In this document: in pieces, positions 43,308 through 52,983 of the stretch
Numbering within the stretch: position 1 is the first letter of the stretch
Layout of the letters: each line of letters starts with the position of its first letter
Assembly: GCF_014200305.1 (NCBI RefSeq)
Contig: NZ_JACHBL010000001.1
Span: forward strand, 992,001 to 1,056,000
Direction of reading: 5' to 3'
Length of the DNA: 64,000 nucleotides
DNA from: Neomicrococcus lactis
GTDB taxonomy: Bacteria > Actinomycetota > Actinomycetes > Actinomycetales > Micrococcaceae
Notes under the pieces: generated by a model
Told to the model about the DNA's origin: nothing
What the model saw: only the letters and a program-made list of their open reading frames with translations
Databases searched by the model: none
Translations under genes and position numbers: made by a program

Positions 43308-44537
43308 TTAGTTGCCTTCAAGAGCCGTCAGGCCAGGCAATTCCTTTCCTTCAAGGTATTCTAGGGACGCGCCGCCACCCGTGGAGATGTGGCCGAAGTT
43401 GGACTCGTCGAATCCCAAAGCACGGACGGCTGCAGCGGAGTCGCCGCCACCCACCACGCTGAATGCGGCGGAGTCGGCTAGTGCCTGGGCCACGCCGCGG
43501 GTTCCGCCAGCGAATGCCTCTATTTCGAAGACGCCCATAGGACCGTTCCAGAACACCGTCTTGGCGTTCGTGATTTCCTGAGCGAATGCTGCGGTGGTGT
43601 CCGGTCCAACGTCCAAGCCAAGGCCGGAAGCGCCGAACGTTCCGCCTTCGAGGTCATCCGAAGCACGAACCTCAGACTCGGCGTCGGCGCCGAACTTCGA
43701 AGCCATGACGATGTCCGTTGGCAATACAATCTCGGTGCCCTCAGAAGCTGCACGGTCCAAGTAACCCTGAACCGTCTGCAACTGGTCCTCTTCCAACAAG
43801 GAAGATCCCACAGCGTGTCCCTGAGCCTTCAAGAACGTGAACGCCATACCGCCGCCGACCAGCAGCTTGTCAGCCTTGCCAATCAGGTTGTCGATCACAG
43901 CGAGCTTGTCAGAGACCTTGGAACCTCCCAAGACCACCACGAATGGGTGCTCGGTGTTTTCGGTGAGCTTCTTCAGAACCTGAACTTCGGTGGCCACGAG
44001 GTCGCCCTGGTATGAAGGCAAAAGAGCAGCGATATCAAAGACGGACGCGTGCTTGCGGTGGACGGCGCCGAAAGCGTCATCGACGTAAGCGCCGTTTTCA
44101 CCCGTGAGGGCCTTCATTTCCTCGGCAAGTGCGGCACGGTCGCCAGCATCCTTACTGGTCTCGCGAGCATCGAAGCGAACGTTTTCCAAGATCAAAACGT
44201 CACCATCAGCCAGTTCGGCAGCCAGCTTCTGAGCCGACTCGCCCGTGACATCATCAGCAAGAACAACGTTGAGTCCGGAAAGTTCACGCAAACGATCAGC
44301 TGCGGGCTTCAGGGAGTACTTAGGATCGGCTTCACCCTTCGGACGGCCCAAATGAGCCATCACGATGACCTTTACGCCAGCTTCCGCGAGCTTCTGGATC
44401 ACCGGCAAGGAAGCGCGAACTCGGCCGTCATCCGTAATGGTGGAACCATCCAACGGGACGTTGAGGTCGGAACGGACAAGGACAGCGCGTCCGGAAACGT
44501 TTTCGGACAGCAGGGCGTCAAGTGTCTGTGCAGTCAT
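43308..44537 (-). CDS. pgk: Phosphoglycerate kinase
   Basis: A 409-residue two-lobed kinase that makes ATP from 1,3-bisphosphoglycerate. [10 protein letters not shown] (about 22-31), [14 protein letters not shown] and the C-terminal nucleotide site [11 protein letters not shown] and [11 protein letters not shown] are all present. The start is preceded by GAAGGT. It stands between gap and tpiA in the usual order, and a short hairpin separates it from gap. Confidence 0.98.
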   Translation of the reverse strand: MTAQTLDALLSENVSGRAVLVRSDLNVPLDGSTITDDGRVRASLPVIQKLAEAGVKVIVMAHLGRPKGEADPKYSLKPAADRLRELSGLNVVLADDVTGESAQKLAAELADGDVLILENVRFDARETSKDAGDRAALAEEMKALTGENGAYVDDAFGAVHRKHASVFDIAALLPSYQGDLVATEVQVLKKLTENTEHPFVVVLGGSKVSDKLAVIDNLIGKADKLLVGGGMAFTFLKAQGHAVGSSLLEEDQLQTVQGYLDRAASEGTEIVLPTDIVMASKFGADAESEVRASDDLEGGTFGASGLGLDVGPDTTAAFAQEITNAKTVFWNGPMGVFEIEAFAGGTRGVAQALADSAAFSVVGGGDSAAAVRALGFDESNFGHISTGGGASLEYLEGKELPGLTALEGN

Positions 44538-44554
44538 ACCTTCAATCTATACGA

Positions 44555-44579
44555 AATCCCCGGTCAATGACCGGGGATT
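44555..44579 (-). terminator. Palindromic hairpin between gap and pgk
   Basis: AATCCCCGGTCA (44555-44566) and TGACCGGGGATT (44568-44579) are perfect 12-base arms around one base; effective loop is larger. On the minus strand it is followed by TTCGTATAG. It may partly terminate gap transcripts or set their 3' end. Confidence 0.55.
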
Positions 44580-44626
44580 CGCGGGGTGTGAAGCGGGATT
44601 TTTTTAGTACGACGATGAAGCGCGGC

Positions 44627-45649
44627 TTAAGCGGCTGAGTTCAGCTTTTCTGCCACGAGCTTCGTGAGGTCTACGAGACGGCAAGAGTAGCCCCACTCGT
44701 TGTCATACCAGGCAATAACCTTGACCGTCTGACCAATGGACTTGGTCAACGGAGCATCGAAGATCAAAGAAGATGGATCCGTGACGATGTCAGAGGAAAC
44801 AATCGGATCTTCGCTGTACTTCAAGTAACCCTTGAGCGGTCCTTCTTCAGATGCCTTCTTGAACGCGGCGTTGACCTCTTCAACTTCAGCGTGACGCGTC
44901 AGCTCAACCGTGAGGTCCGTTGCCGAACCCGTGATGACAGGAACGCGCATCGCGAAGCCGTCCAGCTTGCCCTTGAGCTCTGGGATGACTTCGCCGATGG
45001 CCTTCGCAGCACCGGTCGAGGTAGGGATCATGTTCTGAGCGGCTGCACGAGCGCGGCGCTGGTCCTTGTTGTGCGCGTTGTCGTGCAGGTTCTGGTCGCC
45101 CGTGTAAGCGTGGATGGTGGTCATAATGCCGCCCACGATTCCAAAGTTCTCGTGAAGCACCTTGACCATTGGGGCCAAGCAGTTGGTGGTGCACGATGCG
45201 TTGGAAATGATGTGCTGCGTGGCGCCGTCGTACTTGTCATCGTTCACGCCCATGACGAACGTTCCGTCAACGTCCTTACCGGGAGCGGACAGAACGACCT
45301 TCTTGGCGCCAGCGTCAATGTGCTTCTGCGCATCGGCGCCCTTGTTGAAGTGTCCCGTGCATTCCAGCACGATCTCGACAGCCAACTCGGCCCATGGCAA
45401 GTTTGCGGGATCTTTTTCTGCGGAAACCTTGATCGACTTGCCGTCGAGAACCAAGGTGTCCCCTTCAACAGCGATGCTCTTGCCGTAGGCACCCAAGATG
45501 GTGTCGTACTTTACGAGCATGGCAATGTCATCGATGTCGGTGAGGTCGTTGATGGCGACAAGTTCCAATTCCGGCGCGTACTTCTCAAGTACTCGAAGTA
45601 CGTTTCGACCGATGCGGCCGAAACCATTGATGGCGATACGGGTGGTCAC
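44627..45649 (-). CDS. gap: Glyceraldehyde-3-phosphate dehydrogenase, type I
   Basis: A 340-residue NAD-dependent GAPDH. The nucleotide-binding NGFGRIGRN is at about 7-15 and the catalytic Cys lies in SNASCTTNCLAP. The start is GTG at 45649 (MTTRIAING), set by AGGAGAG 8 bases upstream; a longer frame to 45682 has no family likeness. It heads gap-pgk-tpiA-secG. A stem-loop at 45694-45728 lies 45 bases upstream and may be either its leader or the sodA terminator. Confidence 0.97.
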   Translation of the reverse strand: MTTRIAINGFGRIGRNVLRVLEKYAPELELVAINDLTDIDDIAMLVKYDTILGAYGKSIAVEGDTLVLDGKSIKVSAEKDPANLPWAELAVEIVLECTGHFNKGADAQKHIDAGAKKVVLSAPGKDVDGTFVMGVNDDKYDGATQHIISNASCTTNCLAPMVKVLHENFGIVGGIMTTIHAYTGDQNLHDNAHNKDQRRARAAAQNMIPTSTGAAKAIGEVIPELKGKLDGFAMRVPVITGSATDLTVELTRHAEVEEVNAAFKKASEEGPLKGYLKYSEDPIVSSDIVTDPSSLIFDAPLTKSIGQTVKVIAWYDNEWGYSCRLVDLTKLVAEKLNSAA

Positions 45650-45693
45650 TAATATCTCTCCTTGAAGAGTTGAGGATGGCAATCAATAAGAAA

Positions 45694-45728
45694 GGCCCTG
45701 CCCTGAGAAAACTCTCAGAGTCAGGGCC
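45694..45728 (-). terminator. Stem-loop between sodA and gap
   Basis: GGCCCTG (45694-45700) pairs with CAGGGCC (45722-45728), with an inner CTGAG/CTCAG (45703-45707, 45714-45718). On the minus strand it is followed by TTTCTTATT, fitting a sodA terminator. A possible -10 TAGGAT (45744-45749) just upstream could instead make it a gap leader hairpin. Confidence 0.6.
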
Positions 45729-45789
45729 TCGACGCCTATGTACATCCTACGCTAACGAATGACGCAGGATATGACCAGCGTCACAAAAA

Positions 45790-46419
45790 TTACTTAACTG
45801 GGACGATCAGCTGCGATGCACCGTTGCGGGCTGCTTCGAAGCGAGCAGAAACGTCTGCCCAGTTCACGATGTTCCAGAATGCCTTGACGTAGTCAGCCTT
45901 CACGTTGACGTAGTCGAGGTAGAAAGCGTGCTCCCACATGTCCAGCATGAGCAACGGGGTGGTTGCTACTGGGACGTTGCCCTGCTGATCGTAGAGCTGC
46001 TCGATGACAAGGTTGCCGCCGAGGCCTTCGAAAGCCAAGAGTGCCCAGCCGGAACCCTGGATACCGAGGGCAGCCTGGGTGAAGTGGTTCTTGAATGCGT
46101 CGAACGAACCAAAAGCATCGTCAATCGCTGCTGCGAGCTCGCCTTCTGGCTTGTCGCCGCCTTCTGGAGACAAGTTGTTCCAGAAGATCGAGTGGTTGGT
46201 GTGTCCACCCAAGTTGAATGCAAGATCCTTGGAGAGCTTGGCGATGTTCGCGAAGTCATCCTTCTCGCGAGCTTCTGCGAGCTGCTCAAGTGCCTTGTTG
46301 GCGCCAGCAACGTAGGTTGCGTGGTGCTTGGAGTGGTGAAGTTCCATGATGCGTGCCGAGATGTTTGGCTCGAGCGCAGCGTAGTCGTAAGGAAGTTCTG
46401 GAAGTGAATACGTAGCCAT
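45790..46419 (-). CDS. sodA: Superoxide dismutase, Fe/Mn family
   Basis: A 209-residue enzyme that dismutates superoxide. [14 protein letters not shown] (about 24-37) contains the first metal His, and the C-terminal metal site is [14 protein letters not shown]. The start [10 protein letters not shown] at 46419 is set by AGGAGA five bases upstream. Gly77-Gly78 and Gln-type residues around [12 protein letters not shown] (near 70-80) suggest a Mn-type enzyme, but the metal is not certain. It is transcribed alone or with whiA upstream, 149 bases away. Confidence 0.95.
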   Translation of the reverse strand: MATYSLPELPYDYAALEPNISARIMELHHSKHHATYVAGANKALEQLAEAREKDDFANIAKLSKDLAFNLGGHTNHSIFWNNLSPEGGDKPEGELAAAIDDAFGSFDAFKNHFTQAALGIQGSGWALLAFEGLGGNLVIEQLYDQQGNVPVATTPLLMLDMWEHAFYLDYVNVKADYVKAFWNIVNWADVSARFEAARNGASQLIVPVK

Positions 46420-46473
46420 TCTTTTCTCCTGTACTGCCTCGCCAGTGCGGGGCTCTTTTCTTACCTTACTGAC

Positions 46474-46487
46474 AAGTGAACTCACTT
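46474..46487. promoter_or_regulatory. Perfect palindrome upstream of sodA
   Basis: AAGTGA-AC-TCACTT, 14 bases with perfect 6-base arms, lies 55 bases before the sodA start in the 149-base whiA-sodA gap. It is a candidate operator for a sodA regulator. The rest of the gap holds no gene. Confidence 0.5.
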
Positions 46488-46568
46488 CTCCACTGCATCG
46501 CAACGTACTTTGCGCAACGTCTCTAGCGAAGACTCAGTTCACCGTACAGTCCAACAATGGGCGGCGCC

Positions 46569-47549
46569 TTAGCCGTCCATTACATCTAAGGGAACGCTAT
46601 CTTCGGTGCCCGGTATTCCCAATTCAGCTGCGCGCTTATCTGCCATAGCCAAGAGCCTGCGAATACGGCCAGCAATAGCGTCTTTGGTCATCGGAGGATC
46701 CGCCAAGCGACCCAATTCGTCCAGGCTGGCTTGCTTGTGCTGAACGCGCAATTCGCCCGCATATTTGAGGTGGTCTGGAACGTCGTCGCTCAGGATCTCC
46801 AAAGCGCGCTCGACGCGAGCACCGGCCGCAACCGCAGCCTGGGCCGAACGACGCAAGTTGGCGTCGTCGAAATTGGCAAGACGGTTAGCGGTAGCGCGAA
46901 CCTCCTTGCGCATGCGGCGTTCTTCCCACGTCAACAACGTTTCGTGGGCACCCATGCGGGTCAAAAGTTCAGCGATAGCATCGCCGTCACGGATAACCAC
47001 GCGGTCAACGCCGCGCACTTCGCGAGCCTTCGCAGTAATGCCCAATCGGCGAGCGGATCCCACCAATGCCAACGCAGCTTCCGCGCCAGGGCACGTGATT
47101 TCAAGGGCAGAAGACCGGCCTGGTTCCGTCAAAGAACCGTGTGCAAGGAAGGCACCACGCCAAGCAGCCTCGGCGTCTGCAACAGAGCCGTTGACAATTG
47201 CCGGCGGCAAGCCACGAACAGGACGTCCGCGAGCATCGAGAAGTCCGGTCTGTCGGGCCAAAGCCTCGCCGTCGCGCACTACGCGAATGACGTAACGGCT
47301 GCCGCGGCGCAAGCCGCTTCCGGTGACGACAACAATATCTGCGGTGTGCCCGTACATCTCGCCAATAGCCTGACGAAGACGTCGAGCCGTTGCGGCGAGA
47401 TCTACCTCGGCCTCAATAACAACTCGACCGGAAATGATGTGCAAACCACCAGCAAATCGGAGAAGAGTCGATATCTCGGCCTTACGCACCGAAGATTTGG
47501 TGACTTCCAGCCGGGACAGTTCGTCCTTGACTGAAGCAGTCAATGCCAT
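46569..47549 (-). CDS. whiA: WhiA, sporulation/division-related DNA-binding protein
   Basis: A 326-residue regulator with an N-terminal domain related to LAGLIDADG endonucleases (about 15-210) and a C-terminal helix-turn-helix (about 225-305, including [18 protein letters not shown]). In streptomycetes it controls sporulation; in non-sporulating relatives it is linked to cell division. The start [13 protein letters not shown] at 47549 follows GAGGAGTAAG; a frame to 47594 lacks a site. Upstream lie yvcK, rapZ and uvrC in the usual order. Confidence 0.96.
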   Translation of the reverse strand: MALTASVKDELSRLEVTKSSVRKAEISTLLRFAGGLHIISGRVVIEAEVDLAATARRLRQAIGEMYGHTADIVVVTGSGLRRGSRYVIRVVRDGEALARQTGLLDARGRPVRGLPPAIVNGSVADAEAAWRGAFLAHGSLTEPGRSSALEITCPGAEAALALVGSARRLGITAKAREVRGVDRVVIRDGDAIAELLTRMGAHETLLTWEERRMRKEVRATANRLANFDDANLRRSAQAAVAAGARVERALEILSDDVPDHLKYAGELRVQHKQASLDELGRLADPPMTKDAIAGRIRRLLAMADKRAAELGIPGTEDSVPLDVMDG

Positions 47550-47600
47550 GTACTTACTCCTCTTCTGGGGCTGATTACTCCCCCTGACAGCCATCTCACT

Positions 47601-48623
47601 CTAGACGAACGCGGTAAACACGTTGTGATATGCAGCCGTCAACCTTAACGGATCATGAATAGCACTGCCCAATCCAACCCCCACTCTATCGAAGAACACT
47701 CGAGCGCAAATGCCCTCGGCTGCCTTCTCAAAAGCGTCAACATCTTCGACTGCAGAATTATCTGCTAGCACCGCATCTACCCGCAGGTCAGGCGCATAAC
47801 GATGAATCGTCTGCAAGTGCCCGGCCGCGTCCATGCCAACGGTTTCTTTGGTATCTGTGGTCAAATTCATCGTGACCAAGATTCGCGCATTCGTGTTCTG
47901 GAGCGCTTCGCGAATACCCGGCAACAAGATGTGGGGCATGACCGAGGTGTACCAAGAGCCTGGGCCCACAACGCACCAATCTGCATTCATGATCTCATTG
48001 ACCGCTTCTTGGCATGCGGGTGCGTCGGCGGGAATCAAGTTCACGTCCGTGACGGTTCCTTGGTTGCCGGCCTTGGCCAATTGTGCTTGACCCGTCACTC
48101 TTGTCTGCTTGAGCTGGCCGTTGCCGGCATCACCCATGATGACGCCTGAAATCGCTAGCGGCTCCACGCTCATGGGAAGCACTTGGCCGCGAGCTCCGAG
48201 GAGCGCGCCAGCCCATCGCAGACCCTGAACCGGGTCGCCCAGAAGCTCCCACAATGCAGTGATCAGCAAGTTGCCCATGGCGTGACCGTCCAGGCTCCCC
48301 TCAGAACCTGGCTTGGACTTGAAGCGGTGCTGCATCACGTCGCGCCACGTGCGGCCCCAGTCCGTATCGTCACACAGCGCAGACAGCGCCATGCGCAGAT
48401 CGCCGGGCGGCAAGACATCAAGCTCTTCGCGAATGCGGCCCGAAGAACCGCCATCGTCGGCAACGGTGACCACAGCGGTCAGTTCGCTGGTCAAGCGTCG
48501 CAGGGCTTTCAACGATGCAGACAAGCCATGCCCGCCGCCAAGCGCAACCACCTTGAGAGGATCTGAATCTCCTCGAGGGGTCGGCAAAGGCACGAGTGGC
48601 ATCATTCCTGTCATGAACGACAA
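47601..48623 (-). CDS. yvcK: YvcK/GlmR-family UDP-sugar-binding protein
   Basis: A 340-residue protein of the CofD-like fold. The loops ALGGGHGLSASLKALR (about 28-43) and VADDGGSSGRIREEL are the family hallmarks. B. subtilis YvcK binds UDP-GlcNAc and helps direct carbon into cell-wall precursors. The start is a TTG at 48623, two bases after the rapZ stop and five bases after GGGAG; an ATG at 48614 is also possible. It lies between rapZ and whiA. Confidence 0.94.
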   Translation of the reverse strand: MSFMTGMMPLVPLPTPRGDSDPLKVVALGGGHGLSASLKALRRLTSELTAVVTVADDGGSSGRIREELDVLPPGDLRMALSALCDDTDWGRTWRDVMQHRFKSKPGSEGSLDGHAMGNLLITALWELLGDPVQGLRWAGALLGARGQVLPMSVEPLAISGVIMGDAGNGQLKQTRVTGQAQLAKAGNQGTVTDVNLIPADAPACQEAVNEIMNADWCVVGPGSWYTSVMPHILLPGIREALQNTNARILVTMNLTTDTKETVGMDAAGHLQTIHRYAPDLRVDAVLADNSAVEDVDAFEKAAEGICARVFFDRVGVGLGSAIHDPLRLTAAYHNVFTAFV

Positions 48624-48625
48624 GG

Positions 48626-49534
48626 CTACTCCCGCCCTAGATCGCGGTGAGCAACCGTCACGCGGACCGAGGGCAAAGCGGAGAGGCGTCGACCAAGTTC
48701 TTCCGCGATAGCCACTGAGCGGTGCTTTCCGCCCGTGCAGCCCACGGCAAGCGTCGCGTAGTGCTTGTTTTCACGGCGGTAGCCCTCGAGCACTGGCTCA
48801 AGCGCTGCTACGTAGTGCTCAATGAACTGCTGCGTTCCGTGGCCTTCCAAGACGAACTCGGCCACCTCTGGATCTTGGCCAGTGTGGGCACGCAGTTCTG
48901 GGACCCAGTGCGGGTTCGGCACAAAACGTACATCGGCGACGAAGTTGGCGTCCGTCGGCAGTCCGTATTTGAATCCGAAGCTCATGATGTTCAGACGAAG
49001 CACAATGGGCCCATCGTCGGAGAACAACTGGGTGATCTCACGATTCAAATCATGGACGTTGAAATTCGAGGTATCGAGGACAACGTCGGCACTCGAGCGG
49101 ATTTCTGCCAAAAGCTCGCGCTCCGCGGCGATGCCTTCAGAGATGCGGCCAGATCCCTGCAACGGGTGCGGCCGGCGACCCTGTTCGAAGCGACGAACCA
49201 ACACAGGTTCCGAGGCTTCCAAGAACAGCACCCGGTACTTCACTCCAGCGGCCGTCAGTGCGTTGAGGCTCTCACGAATCGACTCAAAAAGATGCTTGCT
49301 GCGCACGTCCATGACCACCGCGAGACGCGGGATGGACATGGGGTTACGCGCTACGAGATCAGCCAAAGTACCGATCAGCTGCGGCGGCAAATTCTCCACC
49401 ACATACCAACCATGATCCTCAAGCGCGTGCGACGTTGTAGTACGTCCTGCTCCTGACAACCCAGTCACTATGAGCAATTCAGACTCCTGTGGTTTCTCAG
49501 CCACTAGCTCATTCGCGGTACGTTCACTCGACAT
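48626..49534 (-). CDS. rapZ: RapZ-family nucleotide-binding protein
   Basis: A 302-residue P-loop protein. The Walker A motif is GLSGAGRTT (about 25-33), with VVMDVRS as a Walker B-like stretch; the C-terminal domain has the motif [16 protein letters not shown]. In E. coli RapZ directs RNase E to a small RNA controlling GlmS; in gram-positives the partners are unclear. It lies 29 bases downstream of uvrC. Confidence 0.94.
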   Translation of the reverse strand: MSSERTANELVAEKPQESELLIVTGLSGAGRTTTSHALEDHGWYVVENLPPQLIGTLADLVARNPMSIPRLAVVMDVRSKHLFESIRESLNALTAAGVKYRVLFLEASEPVLVRRFEQGRRPHPLQGSGRISEGIAAERELLAEIRSSADVVLDTSNFNVHDLNREITQLFSDDGPIVLRLNIMSFGFKYGLPTDANFVADVRFVPNPHWVPELRAHTGQDPEVAEFVLEGHGTQQFIEHYVAALEPVLEGYRRENKHYATLAVGCTGGKHRSVAIAEELGRRLSALPSVRVTVAHRDLGRE

Positions 49535-49563
49535 ACAACAACCCTATCCCGATATTCGGCGCA

Positions 49564-51525
49564 TCATTCCGAAATTTCTTGAGCGCTCTCGGTCTCCTCT
49601 TCAGCCTCTCCAGCGTTGGACTGTGCCACGCGTTCGTGCACGTTCGCGGCGAGCTTAGGGCCGAAACCTGGCACGGCCAGCAGCTCCTCGAGGGAAGCAG
49701 CCCGGATCTTCTTGACGCTGCCAAAGTGCTTGAGCAGAGCTTGCCGCTTCGCTGCGCCCAAACCAGGGATGTCGTCGAGCACGGAAGAAATCATGGACTT
49801 GGCACGACGTTCGCGGTGGAACGTGATGGCAAAACGGTGAGCCTCGTCGCGGATTCTCTGCAACAGATACAGGCCAGCGGAGGCACGCGGGAAGATCACG
49901 GGGAACGGATCCTCCGGAACCCAGACCTCTTCCAGACGCTTTGCAAGCCCGATAACCGGCATATCCATGATGCCCAAGTCAGCCAACGCGGCAACGGCGG
50001 CGCTCACCTGTGGTGGACCACCATCGACCACCACAAGGCTTGGCGGGTACGCGAACTTCTTTGCGGGCGCCTGCCGGGCTTCCTCCACGGAAATCTGACC
50101 GGATGCCTGCTCTTCGTTGGCAGAAAGATCCGCGAGGTAGTGCTGGAAGCGTCGCGAAATGACGTCATACATCGAGGCGGTGTCGTCCCGAGCGGCGTCG
50201 CCGGTGATCTTGAACTTTCGGTACTCGCTCTTCTTCGGAAGGCCGTCTTCGACCACCACCATCGACGCCACCACGTTCGTGCCGGACACATGCGAAATGT
50301 CGAAGCACTCAATGCGCAGTGGAGGTTCGGCAAGTCCCAGATTCTCTTGAAGTTCTTGAATACCTTGGGATCGCACAGTGATGTCGCCAGAGCGGCGAGA
50401 CTTGTGCAACGCCAGCGCCTGGACTGCGTTCTCTCGAACCGTTTCCATCAGGATGGCCTTCTCACCGCGTTGCGGAACCCGAAGCGACACCGCAGAACCA
50501 CGCAGGTCGCGCAACCACTGAGTAACGTCCGCCTCGTTAGCGGGCAGGGTCGGTACGAGAACCTCGCGAGGTATGCGATCGGCGTCGTCCATCTCGCCAT
50601 AGACCTGCTGTAGCAAGTGCTCAATGAAATCTTCCGGCGCCGCGTCCTCGACCTTCTCCACGACCCAGCCGCGCTGCCCGCGAATCCGCCCGTGCCGCAC
50701 ATGGAACACTTGCACGGCGGCTTCCAATTCATCTTCCGCGACGGCGAAAATATCCGCTTCGGTACTGTCATCCAGTACGACGGCGTTGCGTTCAAACACG
50801 CGGCGAAGTGCGGCAATTTCATCGCGCAAGCGGGCGGCAGATTCGTAGTCCATGACTTTCGCGGCCGCGGCCATTTTCGCTTCCAATTCGCGAATGAATT
50901 TGCTGCCATCACTCGCCATGAATTGAACAAGGTCTTCGGCGAGTTTCCGGTGCTCTTCTTCGCTGACACGGCCGACGCACGGAGCGGAGCACTTGCCGAT
51001 GTAACCCATGAGGCATGGACGGCCCGCACGCTCGGCACGGTTGAAAATCCCTCGCGAACACGAGCGGATCGGGAAAACTCTCAGGACGGTATCGAGGGTT
51101 TCGCGAATGGCCTTCGCCGGGTAAAACGGGCCGAAATACTTGGTGCCCGGTAGCTTGTCACCGCGCATGACGAGGGCACGCGGGTACTTGTCCCCCATCG
51201 TGATGGCCAGGTAGGGGTACGTCTTGTCATCGCGGAACACGATGTTGAAGCGCGGTGAATACTCTTTGATCCAGGTGTATTCGAGCTGGAGCGCTTCGAG
51301 CTCACTGCCAACCACCGTCCACTCCACCGAAGACGCGGTATGGACCATCGTGTACGTCTTCGTGGACAGCTGGGCCGGGTTCGCGAAATAGCTGTTCAGT
51401 CGTGAGCGAAGGTTCTTCGCCTTACCCACGTAAACCACACGTCCGCTGGGGTCACGGAATCGATAAACACCAGGTTGGGTAGGGATCTCCCCCGTTTTTG
51501 GTCGATAACTCGACGGATCAGCCAC
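49564..51525 (-). CDS. uvrC: UvrC, excinuclease subunit C
   Basis: A 653-residue nuclease that makes the two cuts of nucleotide excision repair. The GIY-YIG domain starts at GVYRFRDPSGRVVYVGKAKNL (shown partly: GVYRFRD, VVYVGKAKNL; about 19-40), a UVR/UvrB-binding helix pair is near 200-240, the RNase H-like nuclease half includes ECFDISHVSGT, and helix-hairpin-helix motifs end it (VLDDIPGLGAAKRQALLKHF, AVPGFGPKLA). The GTG start lacks a strong ribosome site. Confidence 0.97.
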   Translation of the reverse strand: MADPSSYRPKTGEIPTQPGVYRFRDPSGRVVYVGKAKNLRSRLNSYFANPAQLSTKTYTMVHTASSVEWTVVGSELEALQLEYTWIKEYSPRFNIVFRDDKTYPYLAITMGDKYPRALVMRGDKLPGTKYFGPFYPAKAIRETLDTVLRVFPIRSCSRGIFNRAERAGRPCLMGYIGKCSAPCVGRVSEEEHRKLAEDLVQFMASDGSKFIRELEAKMAAAAKVMDYESAARLRDEIAALRRVFERNAVVLDDSTEADIFAVAEDELEAAVQVFHVRHGRIRGQRGWVVEKVEDAAPEDFIEHLLQQVYGEMDDADRIPREVLVPTLPANEADVTQWLRDLRGSAVSLRVPQRGEKAILMETVRENAVQALALHKSRRSGDITVRSQGIQELQENLGLAEPPLRIECFDISHVSGTNVVASMVVVEDGLPKKSEYRKFKITGDAARDDTASMYDVISRRFQHYLADLSANEEQASGQISVEEARQAPAKKFAYPPSLVVVDGGPPQVSAAVAALADLGIMDMPVIGLAKRLEEVWVPEDPFPVIFPRASAGLYLLQRIRDEAHRFAITFHRERRAKSMISSVLDDIPGLGAAKRQALLKHFGSVKKIRAASLEELLAVPGFGPKLAANVHERVAQSNAGEAEEETESAQEISE

Positions 51526-51536
51526 TCTCGACTCGC

Positions 51537-52208
51537 TTAAATGGGTGTCTGCGGCGACTGGTTGTAGTGCTCCACTCGCTCTTGACCGGTGATGGCGGCA
51601 ATGGCGTCCATGATCTCGTCCGTAGCCTTACGGCGCATCGGCAACGGATGCTTGGCGCCAACATGTTCGAACTGCAGGGGCTTGCCAACAGTCAACGTGA
51701 ACTTCGAGAACTTGATGCCGTTGCTGCCTGCGGGCTGGAGCTTCTCAGTACCAGCAAGTCCAACAGGGACAACAGGTGCGCCCGTCGTGAGGGCCAGCCA
51801 GGCAACACCCGTGCGACCACGGTATAAACGACCGTCGCGGGAACGTGTGCCCTCGGGATAGATGCCAACGCCTTCGTTGTTTTCCAAGATGTCTACGAGC
51901 GACGCCAACGCAGCAACGGAGGCTGCTTGTTCACCGCGCTGCACGGGAATGGAACCGACCGACTCAAAGAAGGTCTTCATGAGCTTGCCTTTGAGGCCCG
52001 GACCCGTGAAGTACTCAGCTTTCGCGAAGAACGCCACTTTTCGAGGCATGAGTGCCTGAATGATCACACTGTCCAAGAAGGACAAGTGATTGCTGGCGAT
52101 GATGAAGGGGCCGTCCTTGGGAACGTTCTCCAAACCCGTCACGGTAGGGCGGCACGTCAGCTTAATCGTGGCAGAAAAAGTCGCACGAACTGCATCAAAA
52201 GTTTCCAC
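51537..52208 (-). CDS. 1-acyl-sn-glycerol-3-phosphate acyltransferase-like (PlsC family)
   Basis: A 223-residue acyltransferase. The HX4D active site is NHLSFLD (about 39-45), the second motif YPEGTRSRDG (about 116-125). It probably acylates lysophosphatidate or a related glycerophospholipid at the membrane. The GTG at 52208 was chosen because AAGGAG lies 7 bases upstream; the longer frame to 52340 adds Arg/Cys-rich sequence with no family likeness and overlaps the HAD gene. It lies 11 bases upstream of uvrC. Confidence 0.9.
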   Translation of the reverse strand: METFDAVRATFSATIKLTCRPTVTGLENVPKDGPFIIASNHLSFLDSVIIQALMPRKVAFFAKAEYFTGPGLKGKLMKTFFESVGSIPVQRGEQAASVAALASLVDILENNEGVGIYPEGTRSRDGRLYRGRTGVAWLALTTGAPVVPVGLAGTEKLQPAGSNGIKFSKFTLTVGKPLQFEHVGAKHPLPMRRKATDEIMDAIAAITGQERVEHYNQSPQTPI

Positions 52209-52234
52209 GAAAGCTCCTTGTGCTCCTTTGCAGC

Positions 52235-52954
52235 TTATGAGGAATGGGCGGGAATGAGCATATCGCGCAATTCGGCTGCAGTGGTGACAATTGCGTCCGG
52301 GTGACTTGCTTCGAGTTCGCCTTCGGGCGCAAATCCCCACTTCACGCCGACCGTGACCAGCCCGAGTTCGTTGCCGGCATCGAGGTCGAAATGACGGTCG
52401 CCCACCATGACGGTGCGTTCCGGTTCAGTTCCTAGAGCGTCGAGCGCTGCTTGCACAATGCGGAGCTTGCCGGGGCCATGACTCCGGATCACCGACTCAT
52501 CCATTTCAGCGCCGTGAAGGGTCGTGAAGAACGGTGCCAGATCCAGGTTGTTGATGATCATGGTTGCAGGAACGATTGGCTTCGACGTGGCTAAAGCCAC
52601 CTTGATGCCATGTTCGTGAGCGTCCTTGATGAACGCTTCCATTCCGTCATACGCTCGAGCAATTTTGAGGCCCTCATTCCAGTACCAAGCTCGGTACTCT
52701 TTCACGAGTTTGTCAGCCATGTCAGCGTCCACACCATCGAGGCTCGAGAACCCGTAAAACAGCGGCGGGCCTACGAGATTTTCGAGCTCCTCCTCAGACG
52801 GAACCGGCAAGCCGCACTGCTCCAGCGCACGAGCCATGCCATACGTAATGGCGCCCGCTGGGTCTGCAACGGTGCCATCCAAATCCAAGATGACGGCGTC
52901 GTAATTTCCCGGCGCTTTCCCGGCTGCACTCTTCATGTCCTGCTCAACACCCAT
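52235..52954 (-). CDS. HAD-superfamily phosphatase (phosphoglycolate phosphatase-like)
   Basis: A 239-residue HAD hydrolase. Motif I is VILDLDGTVAD (about 23-33), motif II ALATSKP, and the last motif VMVGDRHFDLDAG. The helical cap follows motif I, as in Gph/PpaX phosphatases. The substrate is not known. The ATG at 52954 is used, though a TTG at 52960 or an ATG at 52936 are also possible; none has a strong ribosome site. It is 29 bases downstream of uvrA. Confidence 0.85.
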   Translation of the reverse strand: MGVEQDMKSAAGKAPGNYDAVILDLDGTVADPAGAITYGMARALEQCGLPVPSEEELENLVGPPLFYGFSSLDGVDADMADKLVKEYRAWYWNEGLKIARAYDGMEAFIKDAHEHGIKVALATSKPIVPATMIINNLDLAPFFTTLHGAEMDESVIRSHGPGKLRIVQAALDALGTEPERTVMVGDRHFDLDAGNELGLVTVGVKWGFAPEGELEASHPDAIVTTAAELRDMLIPAHSS

Positions 52955-52983
52955 TTCCAAGCTGATTGTCTACTTCTCTCGCA

